Source: UBA4416 sp943362175 (lineage in GTDB: Bacteria > Bacteroidota > Bacteroidia > B-17B0 > Aurantibacillaceae). From it: a stretch of DNA of 64,000 bases. Position 1 is the stretch's first letter, and each line of letters opens with the position of its first letter. Location: assembly GCA_943362175.1 (NCBI GenBank), contig CALRIU020000014.1:70156-134155 (forward strand). Reading direction: 5' to 3'. Positions 25,057 to 33,724 of this stretch are shown one piece after another. Below the pieces are notes generated by a model. That model searched no databases and had not been told where the DNA came from. It was given only the letters and a program-made list of their open reading frames with translations. The position numbers and the translations under genes were made by a program.

Positions 25057-26148
25057 TTATGACGTTAATTTTCTGAAGCTTAAAATATTTTTTCCGATTT
25101 CCGGCATGGTATCGCCAAGCAGGAATCCCAGAGGTTTCAGGGGCTCTACGCGATCACAGATCACTTTAATAATAGCCGTGAGCGGGATGGAAAGGAACAT
25201 GCCGCCCACTCCCCAGATGCCGCCGCCGATCAGCACCACAATAATGGAAACAAGCGCATTGATCTTTACTTTGGAGGCCACAATCTTCGGCACTAAAAAA
25301 TTGTTATCGATAAGCTGCACCACCAGGTACAGGATAAGTACAGCAATAGCAGCCCCCACAGACTGCGTGGTCAGCGCCATGATCATGGGCAGGGCAATAG
25401 CCACCACGCCACCGATGTAGGGTATGAGGTTCAGGATGGCGCCGATGATGCCCAGCAGGATGGCATAGTCCACCCCGATGATGAGAAGCCCTACAGAGTT
25501 GAGCGTCGCCACAATCGCCATTTCTACTAAAAGCCCCACGAGGTAGCTTTGGATGAGGCGCCTGGTTTCCTGCAATACCTCTTTTACCGTTTCATGCCTG
25601 GAAGAGGAAAAACACATCGCAATAAAGTCGAGTAGCAAAGGCTTGTAAAACAGGATCAGGAAAATGTACACCGGAACCAATAGCACCACCACCATCGCTC
25701 CTGTTACAGAAACCAGTGTTTGTCCGATCACCGCACCTCCGTCTTCCAAGCCCTGGCTTTTTCGCTCTGCGATCCAGGCCTTGATCTTCGGTGTGCTCAC
25801 ATTGAATTTATGAGAAACCCAGCCGACGATGTCTGCAAAATAGCCGTTGAACTTTTGCTTTAGCAGAGGAAAGGATTCGCTGAACATGGCCATTTGAGAC
25901 CCTATGAAATAGAAAAGTCCGGCAATGATCAGAATAGCGAAAATGATAGCCAGGAAAATGGAAATCACACGGTTTATTTTTCTTGACAGAAAATTGACCA
26001 GGGGATTCAGGAGAATAGCCAGGATGGTTGAGAAAATAAGCGGTACGATGATGTCGTGGCCGATATACAGGATATAAAAAAAAGCAAGCAGGCCAATGAT
26101 GATTTGCGCACATTTTACATAGAAGGGCAATGCGATAGAAGTTTTCAT
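25057..26148 (-). CDS. AI-2E family transporter (paralogue 2)
   Basis: 363 residues with about eight helices. Family marks: DIIVPLIFSTILAILLNPLVNFLSRK, then VVVLLVPVYIFLILFYKPLLLDF, GVDYAILLGIIGAILNLIPYIGGVVAIALPMI and VGGMFLSIPLTAIIKVICD. Start placed at the ATG at 26148; the upstream in-frame extension has no homology and is rich in Cys. Distinct in sequence from the copy at 17550. Substrate unknown. Confidence 0.88.
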   Translation of the reverse strand: MKTSIALPFYVKCAQIIIGLLAFFYILYIGHDIIVPLIFSTILAILLNPLVNFLSRKINRVISIFLAIIFAILIIAGLFYFIGSQMAMFSESFPLLKQKFNGYFADIVGWVSHKFNVSTPKIKAWIAERKSQGLEDGGAVIGQTLVSVTGAMVVVLLVPVYIFLILFYKPLLLDFIAMCFSSSRHETVKEVLQETRRLIQSYLVGLLVEMAIVATLNSVGLLIIGVDYAILLGIIGAILNLIPYIGGVVAIALPMIMALTTQSVGAAIAVLILYLVVQLIDNNFLVPKIVASKVKINALVSIIVVLIGGGIWGVGGMFLSIPLTAIIKVICDRVEPLKPLGFLLGDTMPEIGKNILSFRKLTS

Positions 26149-26283
26149 AGTTTTAGCGACGGGTTTGCGGCTTAATTTATATAACCCTGTGCCATGTAAT
26201 TCCACACAATAGCAGGTGTTATCCCTAAAGGCGCATTTTGATTGTAGAAAAATATCTACACAACTCTGTCTTTCCGCAAATAT

Positions 26284-26309
26284 AAAAGGCTCCCGCAAGA
26301 GAGCCTTTT
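26284..26309. terminator. Hairpin terminator
   Basis: AAAAGGCTC and GAGCCTTTT around an eight-base loop, about 20 bases beyond the DUF4142 stop on the minus strand. Confidence 0.8.
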
Positions 26310-26329
26310 GTAGTTAATCAGTTAAGTTG

Positions 26330-26902
26330 TTACTTTTTGTCTTTAATCGCATTTTCGGTCATCAATACCATGTCAAGGTGCGAGCGTACTTCAGGTGCTG
26401 TGGTAGAAGCCCAGTCCCTGACCTGAGGATCTTCGCATGTTTCTGCTGTTTTTTCATAAAATTTCACGGCATCTTCATGTTTGCTTTTCATCTTGTCAGT
26501 AAAAGCCTTGTCGTAGTCAATGCCTGTTTTTTCGGATAATTTTTCCAGCTCTTTGCGTTGATCTTCTGTCAAATCGGCCGGAAGCGTCACACCCTTGGCG
26601 TCTGCCAGTGTTTTCACGTCCGCATTCATTTTTGAATGCGCTTCGACCAGCATGGTGCTTAATTTTTTGACGTCCTCTGTAGAGGCATTCTTGCCTGCCT
26701 GTTCAGCCGCTTTGATTTCGAACATATTGGCAGAATAGGCATGTACTAATTTATCGGCTGCTTTTTCTCCGTCTTTATCCAGGTTTGCTTTGTTGGCATC
26801 TTCCGCCACCTCTGTGGCATCTTTTTCGTGCGAGCAGGAAGCCGTAAACAGGCTGAGTCCGAAGCATAAAAGCGTGGCTTGTAGTGTTGTTTTGAGTGTC
26901 AT
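26330..26902 (-). CDS. DUF4142 lipoprotein
   Basis: 190 residues: lipoprotein signal (LLCFGLSLFTASC, Cys near 23), then a helical ferritin-like bundle with AYSANMFEIKAAEQAGKNAS, VKKLSTMLVEAHSKMNADVKTLA, DYDKAFTDKMKSKHEDAVKFYEKT and the ending TAPEVRSHLDMVLM. These are the four helix motifs of DUF4142. His and Glu positions suggest a possible metal site (inference). Periplasmic, membrane anchored. Confidence 0.9.
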   Translation of the reverse strand: MTLKTTLQATLLCFGLSLFTASCSHEKDATEVAEDANKANLDKDGEKAADKLVHAYSANMFEIKAAEQAGKNASTEDVKKLSTMLVEAHSKMNADVKTLADAKGVTLPADLTEDQRKELEKLSEKTGIDYDKAFTDKMKSKHEDAVKFYEKTAETCEDPQVRDWASTTAPEVRSHLDMVLMTENAIKDKK

Positions 26903-26964
26903 GATTTTTTGGTTTAATGAATGTATTTATAGAATAACACCTATCAAATAACCATGCCATGCGG

Positions 26965-27753
26965 CTAGGAAGCTTTTCTGTGGCGGGTTGTAGAAGTATT
27001 GAGGCTTTCACGCAGCTGCGACAGGATATCCTTCGGTTTACTGTGGACAACTTTCAACGCCGGCTCTTTCAGCTTGATGCCTTTTGTTTTGGCTTTGATC
27101 ATTTTCAGCAGGTCGGCAGAGTAGGTGTCTTTGTATTTTTTGATATCGAATTTTTGCGTGAGCTGATCGATGAGCGTAATTGCCATTCTGAGCTCGGGAG
27201 CTTTCACCGCGCTTTTTGGCGGAAGCGACAGGTCAGCCGTATCGCGGATCTCTTCCTGGAAGCGGATTCTGTTCAACACGATCACCTTTTCATTCGCCCT
27301 TAAAATGGCTAACACTTCTTTGTTCCTGAGCACAAAGGTAGCGACCCCCACTTTCCCGGTTTTCACCAATGCCTCACGCAGCAGCGCATAGGCCCGCACC
27401 CCCGATTTCTCAGGCTCCAGGTAATAGGGCGATTCATAATACATGCTTTCAATCTCTTCCTCCTTTACAAAGCTCGCAATGTCAATGCTCCTGGTTTTTT
27501 TCGCACTCGCCTTTTCAAAATCCTTGTCCGTCAATACCACATACTTATCGTTCGGGAGCTTATAGCCCTTCACGATGTTTTCCCATTTCACTTCTTTCCC
27601 CGTTTTTTCATTCACGCGCTTGAAGTGAATAGGGGCATTGTCCTTTTTGTCCAGCATATCAAGGTCCAGCGAGCTTGTTTCCGTAGCGCTGTATAGCTTT
27701 ACAGGGATGTTTACCAGTCCGAAGCCGATGGCTCCTGTCCATATTGCTCTCAT
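26965..27753 (-). CDS. ku: Ku protein, DNA end-binding (NHEJ)
   Basis: 262 residues, full-length bacterial Ku: RAIWTGAIGFGLVNIPVKLYSAT at the N-terminus, DNAPIHFKRVNEKTGKEVKW, SIDIASFVKEEEIESMYYESPYYLEPEK, and KVGVATFVLRNKEVLAILR. A homodimeric ring that binds DNA ends and recruits LigD for non-homologous end joining. A lysine/arginine-rich C-terminal tail follows the core. No ligD gene is in the window. Six bases before it lies the topoisomerase IB fragment; both may be one transcript. Confidence 0.95.
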   Translation of the reverse strand: MRAIWTGAIGFGLVNIPVKLYSATETSSLDLDMLDKKDNAPIHFKRVNEKTGKEVKWENIVKGYKLPNDKYVVLTDKDFEKASAKKTRSIDIASFVKEEEIESMYYESPYYLEPEKSGVRAYALLREALVKTGKVGVATFVLRNKEVLAILRANEKVIVLNRIRFQEEIRDTADLSLPPKSAVKAPELRMAITLIDQLTQKFDIKKYKDTYSADLLKMIKAKTKGIKLKEPALKVVHSKPKDILSQLRESLNTSTTRHRKAS

Positions 27754-27759
27754 AATTTC

Positions 27760-27993
27760 CTATGTTAAGATTAAACCTTCTTTTTCCAGGATCTTCAGCA
27801 AGAGCTGTTCCTCCGCAGCAAGACCTGTCTTGTCATGTTTTTTTTCCAGGGCATCGAGCTCCACCAGATACTTGTGTAGTTTTTGATGCGCGTAAAGATC
27901 AATAATCACCGGATGCACGTAATATTTGCGGCATACCGTCCGGATTCCGACCAGGTTCTGAAATCTTTCGCGGAGAAGATTTCCTTTTTGCAT
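27760..27993 (-). pseudogene. C-terminal fragment of DNA topoisomerase IB
   Basis: 77 residues matching only the last part of bacterial topoisomerase IB: VGIRTVCRKYYVHPVIIDLY carries the active-site motif CRKYYVHP with the nucleophilic Tyr, and the remainder (ALEKKHDKTGLAAEEQLLLKILEKE) fits the family's C-terminal tail. Complete enzymes are about 350 residues, so the DNA-binding and other catalytic residues (Arg, Lys, His) are missing. It has an in-frame ATG and no internal stop, and sits between ku and the DUF3606 gene. Most likely a deletion remnant; a small expressed peptide cannot be excluded. Confidence 0.65.
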
Positions 27994-28014
27994 GCTGCCG
28001 GAGAAGAAATGGGA

Positions 28015-28224
28015 TTACCTGATTTTCAGGAACCGTAAGAGCCCGAAGAAAGGTGCATAATACCAGATATCCTGTTTTAAATATTCTTTCAGGCGAGCCG
28101 GGCTCACGCTTCCTGTATGCAGGATGGCATCGCTCAGCTGCCTGGCGCTGATGCCCCATTTTTTAGTCCAGTAGAGGATGTTGCTGCTATCCTCGGGATG
28201 GATGAGGGTGTCTTTTACTTTCAT
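28015..28224 (-). CDS. DUF3606 domain-containing protein
   Basis: 69 residues. VNEP-like start replaced by DTLIHPEDSSNILYWTKKWGISARQLSDAILHTGSVSPARLKEYL, the DUF3606 helix-turn-helix-like pattern (x-YWTKKxGxSxxxLxxAxxxxGxxxxxxxxYL). A basic/hydrophobic tail follows. Usually found beside DNA-repair or stress genes, as here next to ku. Role unknown. Fits the transcript running from 29838 down through ku. Confidence 0.82.
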   Translation of the reverse strand: MKVKDTLIHPEDSSNILYWTKKWGISARQLSDAILHTGSVSPARLKEYLKQDIWYYAPFFGLLRFLKIR

Positions 28225-28236
28225 AGGAATCGGAGA

Positions 28237-29838
28237 TTATATATTGGTTAAAAAATCCTTGTGTTGGGAGTAATGCCGGAGTGGTACATTGGCAGGGCCG
28301 TTCAACACTTCACCTTTAGGATTGAAGCGGCTTCCGTGGCAAGGGCAATCCCAGCTCTTTTCATCGTTGTTCCACTTGACGATACATCCCAGGTGCGTGC
28401 ATTCCACTTCCACAAAATGCAGCTCGTCTGTTTCATCGCGGTAGGCCCCCAGCTTTTCCCCGTCAAATTCAATGATCTTTCCTTCTTTCGGTTTCAGGTC
28501 TTTCAGACCGGTGCTGTCAAGGTGCTTCGGTTTTGTTTTCAGATAGCTCACAAAGCCACCTACAAATTCTTTGAAGAAGGTTTTTCCCGCCTTGAATAAT
28601 TTGAAGCGCGAAGGGCTGTAAAGGTCTTTCCAGGGATTGTCTTTTCCGATGATGAGATCGCTGATCAGGAGGCCCGCAATCGTTCCGTGCGTCATGCCGT
28701 TTCCCGAATCGCCTGTAACGATATACACATTGTCCTTATCGAGCGGATTATGGCCGATGTAAGCCAGGGAGTCCATCGGCTCCATCACCTGCCCCGACCA
28801 TTTGTAAATAAGGTCTTCCATCTGTGGGAAATATTCACGGCCCCAGGCTTCCAGGATCTTATAACGCTTTTCTTCCGGAATATGCTCCGCATCGGCCAGG
28901 CCTGTCGCATGGTCTTCTCCACCCACCATCAGGAGGTCGTGTGTGCTGTTCAATGATTCTGTCCGGACATAATGATAAGGCGGGATCTCCGCATTCGCCT
29001 CCATATTTCCGCTGTCCCACCAAAGCGCTTTCTCCAGGCTGCCTTTCGGAATTTTTGCCCCGATTACATACGTGCGGTACGCATACTGCCTGAGGTGCAT
29101 GATGTATTTATTATTCACCGGGCTGTTGGTAGCCACTACCACATGCTTCGCGCTCACATTGAATCCTTCGTTGGTAGTGATGCCTGTATGATCGATGTCT
29201 TTGGCATGCGTATCCGTGTAAATTTCGCCCCCCATGTTTACGATGGCCCTGCAAAGCGCTTTCAGGTAGTGCAAGGGGTGGAATTGGGCCTGATGGTTGA
29301 ATTGCAATGCCGCCGTTTTTTTACCGCCGGGTGCGATGTTTGTTTTTTCTACGGAGAGTCCTGCTTTTCCTGCTGCTTCCAGCTCTTTGTCAAGCGAGTC
29401 TGCCTGATCGCTGGGGTGTAGAAAAAGATAGCCCTTCACCCGTTCAAAGTCGCAGTCGATGCCTTCTTCCGACACAACGCGCTCGATAAAATCAATGGCC
29501 GATTTATGGCTTTCCGCAATGAGCTTTGTATGTTCTTCCCCGAATTTGGAAGCCAGGCTGTAGTAGCGGTCGTCGAGGGCCGTCACGAGGTGAGCAGTGG
29601 TTCTTCCCGTTTCGCCACTGCCGATGTAGCCGTCCTCCACGAGCACTACTTTTTTCCCGGCTTTGCAAAGGCAGTAGGCAATGCTCACGCCGCTGATCCC
29701 GCCACCAATAATGATGACATCCGTTGTTTTATTTTCAGTAAGTTTGCTGTAGGCGATCGGCTGGCAGGAATCAATCCAGAAGGGCAGGTGAATGCCGGCC
29801 GTAAAGGTGGGATTGTTGGTGGTGGAGTTTGTTTTCAT
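28237..29838 (-). CDS. FAD-dependent oxidoreductase with C-terminal Rieske [2Fe-2S] domain
   Basis: 533 residues: N-terminal Rossmann motif VIIIGGGISGVSIAYCL and VLVEDGYIGSGETGRTTAHL of the DAO/glycine oxidase family (residues about 38-80), a middle substrate domain, then a flavin-closing GDSGNGMTHGTIAG, and a Rieske domain at about 470-530 with CTHLGCIV and CPCHGSRF ligands (Cys-His/Cys-His). Electrons would pass between flavin and the cluster; natural substrate unknown. The gene is preceded by a sigma-54 type promoter candidate at 29867. Confidence 0.92.
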   Translation of the reverse strand: MKTNSTTNNPTFTAGIHLPFWIDSCQPIAYSKLTENKTTDVIIIGGGISGVSIAYCLCKAGKKVVLVEDGYIGSGETGRTTAHLVTALDDRYYSLASKFGEEHTKLIAESHKSAIDFIERVVSEEGIDCDFERVKGYLFLHPSDQADSLDKELEAAGKAGLSVEKTNIAPGGKKTAALQFNHQAQFHPLHYLKALCRAIVNMGGEIYTDTHAKDIDHTGITTNEGFNVSAKHVVVATNSPVNNKYIMHLRQYAYRTYVIGAKIPKGSLEKALWWDSGNMEANAEIPPYHYVRTESLNSTHDLLMVGGEDHATGLADAEHIPEEKRYKILEAWGREYFPQMEDLIYKWSGQVMEPMDSLAYIGHNPLDKDNVYIVTGDSGNGMTHGTIAGLLISDLIIGKDNPWKDLYSPSRFKLFKAGKTFFKEFVGGFVSYLKTKPKHLDSTGLKDLKPKEGKIIEFDGEKLGAYRDETDELHFVEVECTHLGCIVKWNNDEKSWDCPCHGSRFNPKGEVLNGPANVPLRHYSQHKDFLTNI

Positions 29839-29866
29839 TGTTCCATGCTATAGTGGAATAGACTTA

Positions 29867-29882
29867 TGCAAATTCAGTTCCC
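29867..29882 (-). promoter_or_regulatory. Sigma-54 (-24/-12) promoter candidate
   Basis: On the minus strand GGGAAC, five bases, TTGCA; GG and GC are ten bases apart. It shares GGAAC-N-GAA-N-TTGCA with the candidate at 15846. Expected transcription start near 29856, 18 bases before the ATG at 29838. Confidence 0.5.
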
Positions 29883-30132
29883 TCTCTTCTGCCGGTTTTT
29901 AGAGAATCCCGGAAGAGCATTTTAAGCCTTTCGGGAAAGATTTGACCATAATAATCCCCAGGAGGAACGAACCGTGATGATGACAGTGGCATTAAAATAG
30001 ATGATATAACAAAAAATCCTGACCATGAGAACCTTAATAAGAAAGCTGTTCAGAGGAAACGTATTCGACCTGATTTTTTTCTTTGTTGCTGAGAACCCTG
30101 TTTCATCCCAAACCACTAAAACCACTTGATGT
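29883..30132. other. Intergenic stretch, no clear gene
   Basis: A 34-codon open frame at 30025-30129 (starts MRTLIRKLFRGN, with a possible upstream AGGAGG about 60 bases earlier) has weak support. Nothing else recognised. Confidence 0.3.
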
Positions 30133-30393
30133 ATGGCACGTTGTCAGTTTTCCATAGAATTTGCGGGAGTAGCAGAAGAGCTTCTTCAAAAAGCCAAAGA
30201 CGGCATTACCAGGGCAAGGGGAAGTTTTGAAGGCGATGCCGGACAGGGCTCCTTCAAAGTACCGACGCCTTTGGGCGAGATTAAAGGAGCCTATACCATC
30301 GAAGGATCGGTGATTAGCATCACCGTAGCAGATAAGCCCATGCTTCTGGGTTGCGGACGCATCGAATCGGAGCTTCGGAAATTTATGAGCTAG
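30133..30393 (+). CDS. Conserved hypothetical protein, possible polyhydroxyalkanoic-acid-system fold
   Basis: 86 residues with even composition and a convincing coding pattern: FAGVAEELLQKAKDGITRARGSFEGDAGQGSFKVPTP then GAYTIEGSVISITVADKP and a last helix ESELRKFMS. The helix/strand order and the FxGDxxxGxF...G turn resemble the small PHA_gran_rgn family, but identity is not certain. Convergent with the DUF481 gene, one base apart, with no terminator between. Confidence 0.6.
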   Translation: MARCQFSIEFAGVAEELLQKAKDGITRARGSFEGDAGQGSFKVPTPLGEIKGAYTIEGSVISITVADKPMLLGCGRIESELRKFMS

Positions 30394-30394
30394 G

Positions 30395-31129
30395 TCAGAA
30401 ATACTTTTCGATCAGTAAGCCATAGGTGATGAGTAAATTTTCGCGCTGTGTTTTGCTCACCTTATTATAGCTCAGGGATGTGGTGAGGCTCAGCCATTTT
30501 TTGAGCCGGATGCCCAGGCTGAGATCGCTCCGGATGATATAGTCGTCACCATAGTTGAGCGAATGCTGGAAGTAACCCACACCATTCACAAACACCCGGC
30601 TCCGGATATCCCAGCGAAAGCTCAGGCGGAAAGAATTTCGCCAGGTGTCATAGATCTGGTTGATGCTGTCGTTCAGGACCACATCGCTGTATTCATAGAT
30701 GAGCCCGTCGCTCACATTGATGTTGGCATTGGCTTTATCTATAAAGTTGTACGCAATGCCCAGCCCGCCCTGCCACTGGTGATTCTGTTTCAGGGAGTAG
30801 CTGGAGGTGTAATTGGCCAGGCCCCAATAATAGAAATGCGGCAGGCTTTTGTACAAATTAAAATCCAGGGCCGAAGAAAAATCATTGTTGGTGAGCACAT
30901 TGGTTTGTTTGCCGTATACCCATTTGGTATTGGAATTCAGCGACATGCTTTTTTTACGAACGCTGAGCCTGGCGGCATTGTTGAAATTGTACAGCTCGCC
31001 TCCGGCGTTGGTTTTATTGTAGGTGCCTGTGGCGTTGAGCCCCGTGTAATAGGTGACGGAGTCGCTGAATTGTGCGTGTAATAAGTTGGTGATGCAGGTG
31101 ATGATCAGCAGTAAAATAATTTTTTTCAT
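30395..31129 (-). CDS. DUF481 outer-membrane beta-barrel protein
   Basis: 244 residues: signal peptide (1-19, LLHAQ), then repeated amphipathic strands of the DUF481 (YdiY-like) barrel: YTGLNATGTYNKTNAGGELYNFNNAARLSVRKKSMSLNSN, GGLGIAYNFIDKANANINVSDGLIYEYSD and a final aromatic strand ITYGLLIEKYF. Outer membrane. Its start overlaps the stop of yihY paralogue 2 by four bases (ATGA), so the two are translationally coupled. Confidence 0.82.
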   Translation of the reverse strand: MKKIILLLIITCITNLLHAQFSDSVTYYTGLNATGTYNKTNAGGELYNFNNAARLSVRKKSMSLNSNTKWVYGKQTNVLTNNDFSSALDFNLYKSLPHFYYWGLANYTSSYSLKQNHQWQGGLGIAYNFIDKANANINVSDGLIYEYSDVVLNDSINQIYDTWRNSFRLSFRWDIRSRVFVNGVGYFQHSLNYGDDYIIRSDLSLGIRLKKWLSLTTSLSYNKVSKTQRENLLITYGLLIEKYF

Positions 31130-32088
31130 GAGGCGTTACGCTCTTCTTTGTTTACGGCAATCTGCTTTTCCACGACCAGCTGTTTGTCTTCCGGCAGGGC
31201 AATCAGTTCGGCGTCTTTGGTTGGTTCTATTTTCCTTCCGAAATATAAGGCAAATTGTTTAGTAAATTCAGCGCCGAAAAACAGAATCATACAGGAGTAA
31301 GATACCCAAAGCATCAGGAGAACGATAGAGCCGGCGGCGCCGTAGGTAGAGCCGGGGTTGGTTTTTCCGAAGTAGATACCCAATGCAAATTTGCCCAGTA
31401 CAAAAAGCAGGGACGTGACGACCGAGCCAATGATCACATCCTTCCATCGAATGCGCGCATCGGGCAGGATTCTGAACATCAACGCAAAAAGCACGGAGGT
31501 CATTCCAAAGGACAGGATAAAATTAAGGAAACGGAACACCAGGAGTATAACATCCGGAAGGTGCAGTTTGATCCAGTCGCTGAAAGCGGAAAGACCAGTG
31601 CTCAGCAACAGGGAGACTAACATCAGAAAACCGATCGATAAAACAAGACCGAAAGAAAACAGGCGGTCTTTGATGCTTTTGAGCCATTTCTTCTTCGCTA
31701 CCACTTTCACCTCCCAGATCTGGTTGAGAGATACCTGCAGCTGCGCAAACACACCGGTAGAGCCAAGGATGAGGGTGACAATACTGATGATGGCGGCCCA
31801 AACGGAATTTTTTTGCTCACCGGCCTTTGCAATCATTTCCTCCACTTGTCTGGCGGTACTCTCACCTATGGCCAGGCCTATCTGTTTGGAAATTTCGCCC
31901 TGCACAGCTTCCCGTCCAAAGGCAAATCCTGCAAGGGTGATGATGATCACCAGCAGGGCCGGAATGGAAAAAATCGCGTAATAGGCAATCACAGCGCTTT
32001 GCCTGAATGGATCTGCGGCATTCCAGGCGCTGAATGTTTTTTTAGTGATCTTCCATAAATCACTCAGGTGAAGGGAAATTTTTTTCAT
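31126..32088 (-). CDS. YihY/virulence factor BrkB family membrane protein (paralogue 2)
   Basis: 320 residues, six helices: SAVIAYYAIFSIPALLVIIITLAGFAFG, LGSTGVFAQLQVSLNQIWEVK and STYGAAGSIVLLMLWVSYSCMILFFGAEFTKQFALYFG. It shares the family frame with the copy at 19525 and adds a charged C-terminal tail (about 290-320). Coupled to the DUF481 barrel, so an inner/outer membrane pair is suggested. Confidence 0.9.
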   Translation of the reverse strand: MKKISLHLSDLWKITKKTFSAWNAADPFRQSAVIAYYAIFSIPALLVIIITLAGFAFGREAVQGEISKQIGLAIGESTARQVEEMIAKAGEQKNSVWAAIISIVTLILGSTGVFAQLQVSLNQIWEVKVVAKKKWLKSIKDRLFSFGLVLSIGFLMLVSLLLSTGLSAFSDWIKLHLPDVILLVFRFLNFILSFGMTSVLFALMFRILPDARIRWKDVIIGSVVTSLLFVLGKFALGIYFGKTNPGSTYGAAGSIVLLMLWVSYSCMILFFGAEFTKQFALYFGRKIEPTKDAELIALPEDKQLVVEKQIAVNKEERNAS

Positions 32089-32306
32089 GCACGTTGTTTT
32101 TTCTGTGCCATGATAATCAAATCAGGTACTCAGGCCATCATCACCAAAAGAAACGGTTTTGTTTCTCCTGTGGATTTTCCTCCCCGATTTGATGCCCTTC
32201 CGGAAGAAAAAAGAATGCTCAGTAGCAGATGTAAGGGCTAAGCCGTCAGGGGCTATAGGGCGGCATAAGAATTGACCATAGCATGGTATCTTAAAAAAAT
32301 GGTGTT

Positions 32307-32462
32307 ATGAAAACAAGAGGTATCTACCGTAAAGAAGAAGAACAGCTCCCTTCCCAGCAGGATTTTGAAAAGTCTGAGTTGATGCAATTATTCGAATCCG
32401 AGCTGCGTAACCCATACAGGGGCCAGATCGACCTGATCAATGCCATTTTAGAGGAAGAGTAG
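32307..32462 (+). CDS. Short hypothetical protein (51 residues)
   Basis: Starts at the ATG at 32307, with a TATCTTAA 17 bases upstream resembling a -7 element. Sequence is hydrophilic: RGIYRKEEEQLPSQQDF, ELMQLFESELRNPYRGQ, IDLINAILEEE. No signal peptide or membrane segment. Reading frame and composition look coding but family is unknown. Stands 100 bases before the cyanophycinase gene. Confidence 0.5.
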   Translation: MKTRGIYRKEEEQLPSQQDFEKSELMQLFESELRNPYRGQIDLINAILEEE

Positions 32463-32561
32463 ATCTTCCCAAACGATAAAAGTCAAAGGTGGAAAAATAA
32501 CTAAACACAAACGTTCTGGCTTATCCGGTACACCTTTGCACAAACTCCCTAATTTCTTTTT

Positions 32562-33530
32562 ATGACAGCCCGGGTTCCAAAAGGCAAACTGATCCTGATC
32601 GGCGGTGCCGAAGATAAAGGAGAAAGCATGACGGTGAGAAATATCACCTCAGGTCAGATCAAGCGCCTCGAAATTCTGAGCCAGCTTGTTCCTACGCGGA
32701 AACAAAAAGGAGGCATCGAAATTATTACCACAGCTTCTTCCGATCCCGGCGAAATAAATGCCGTTTATAAAAAAGCGTTTCACCGGATAGGCTTTAAAAA
32801 GGTCGGATTCATCAGCATCGGCAATCATCCCGAATCGCATAACCCTGTCTTTTTGAAACGCATTCGCGAGGCACATGCCGTGCTTTTCAGCGGTGGCGAC
32901 CAGTTCAGGCTGTCAACCATCCTCGGCAATACCGATATCCTGGAGGCTGTCAAAGAGCGTTATTTGACCGATCCCGATTTTATTGTAGCAGGCACCAGCG
33001 CGGGGGCAATGGCTGCCACAAACCTCATGATGTACGAAGTAGAAGCGCATGAGCGCCTGGTGAAAAACAACATTAAGCTCAGCTCGGGGCTGGGGTTCCT
33101 GGATGGTTGTATCATCGATACGCATTTTACCAACCGTGGACGCTTCGGGCGGCTGGCGCAGGCTATCGTCATGAATCCTGCCTGTGTGGGTATCGGTATC
33201 AGCGAGAACACAGCCCTTATCATTAAGAAAGGCCGCGAAGCCTATTGCATCGGTCCGGGAATGGCGATCGTTATTGATGGCCGCTACGTAGAGCATACAA
33301 ACATTGCTTATGCCGAAGATGATGAGGGCATCTGCATCGAAAATCTGAAAGTCCATATCCTCTGCGAAGGGAACGGCTATTTGTTGGAGGACCGCACATT
33401 TGTAGCCGATAAGAAGGATATTGCGCGCGAAGAAAGCGCGGAGATTATTTCCCTGAAAGCCAAAAAAGAAAAAGTAAAGGCAGCGAAAGCCGGAAAACTG
33501 GCCAATGGTTTTTCCAGGCAAAAGCCCTAA
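32562..33530 (+). CDS. Cyanophycinase family serine peptidase
   Basis: 322 residues. KGKLILIGGAEDKGES at the start, VLFSGGDQFRLSTIL, the nucleophile elbow VAGTSAGAMA (Ser), and IDTHFTNRGRFGRLAQAI with conserved His/Arg. These are the marks of peptidase family S51 cyanophycinase, which releases beta-Asp-Arg dipeptides from cyanophycin. A lysine-rich C-terminal extension (about 285-322) is extra. No cphA or isoaspartyl dipeptidase gene is near. Start ATG at 32562. Confidence 0.9.
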   Translation: MTARVPKGKLILIGGAEDKGESMTVRNITSGQIKRLEILSQLVPTRKQKGGIEIITTASSDPGEINAVYKKAFHRIGFKKVGFISIGNHPESHNPVFLKRIREAHAVLFSGGDQFRLSTILGNTDILEAVKERYLTDPDFIVAGTSAGAMAATNLMMYEVEAHERLVKNNIKLSSGLGFLDGCIIDTHFTNRGRFGRLAQAIVMNPACVGIGISENTALIIKKGREAYCIGPGMAIVIDGRYVEHTNIAYAEDDEGICIENLKVHILCEGNGYLLEDRTFVADKKDIAREESAEIISLKAKKEKVKAAKAGKLANGFSRQKP

Positions 33531-33724
33531 CATCCGGTTATATATCCCGGTTTAATTATCGGCCTGACTATAAAGGCTTTGGCTTTGATTGCCTGCCAGG
33601 CCTGTATCCATTTGGCTATTTGGTGTTATAGTTTATACTCCGATTCCCCTAAAAAAATGTTAAAGCCGGAGAATTGGTATTAAACTTGAATTACCCATAC
33701 ACGAACCCCAAAAATCCATCGGCC

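Noticed and set aside
26277..26284. TATATTTG on the minus strand upstream of the AI-2E gene at 26148
   Set aside because: Exact -7 match but no -33, over 120 bases from the ATG and inside terminator surroundings.
30025..30129. 34-codon frame MRTLIRKLFRGN
   Set aside because: No ribosome site at suitable distance, no homology, too short to support alone; recorded only in the gap entry.
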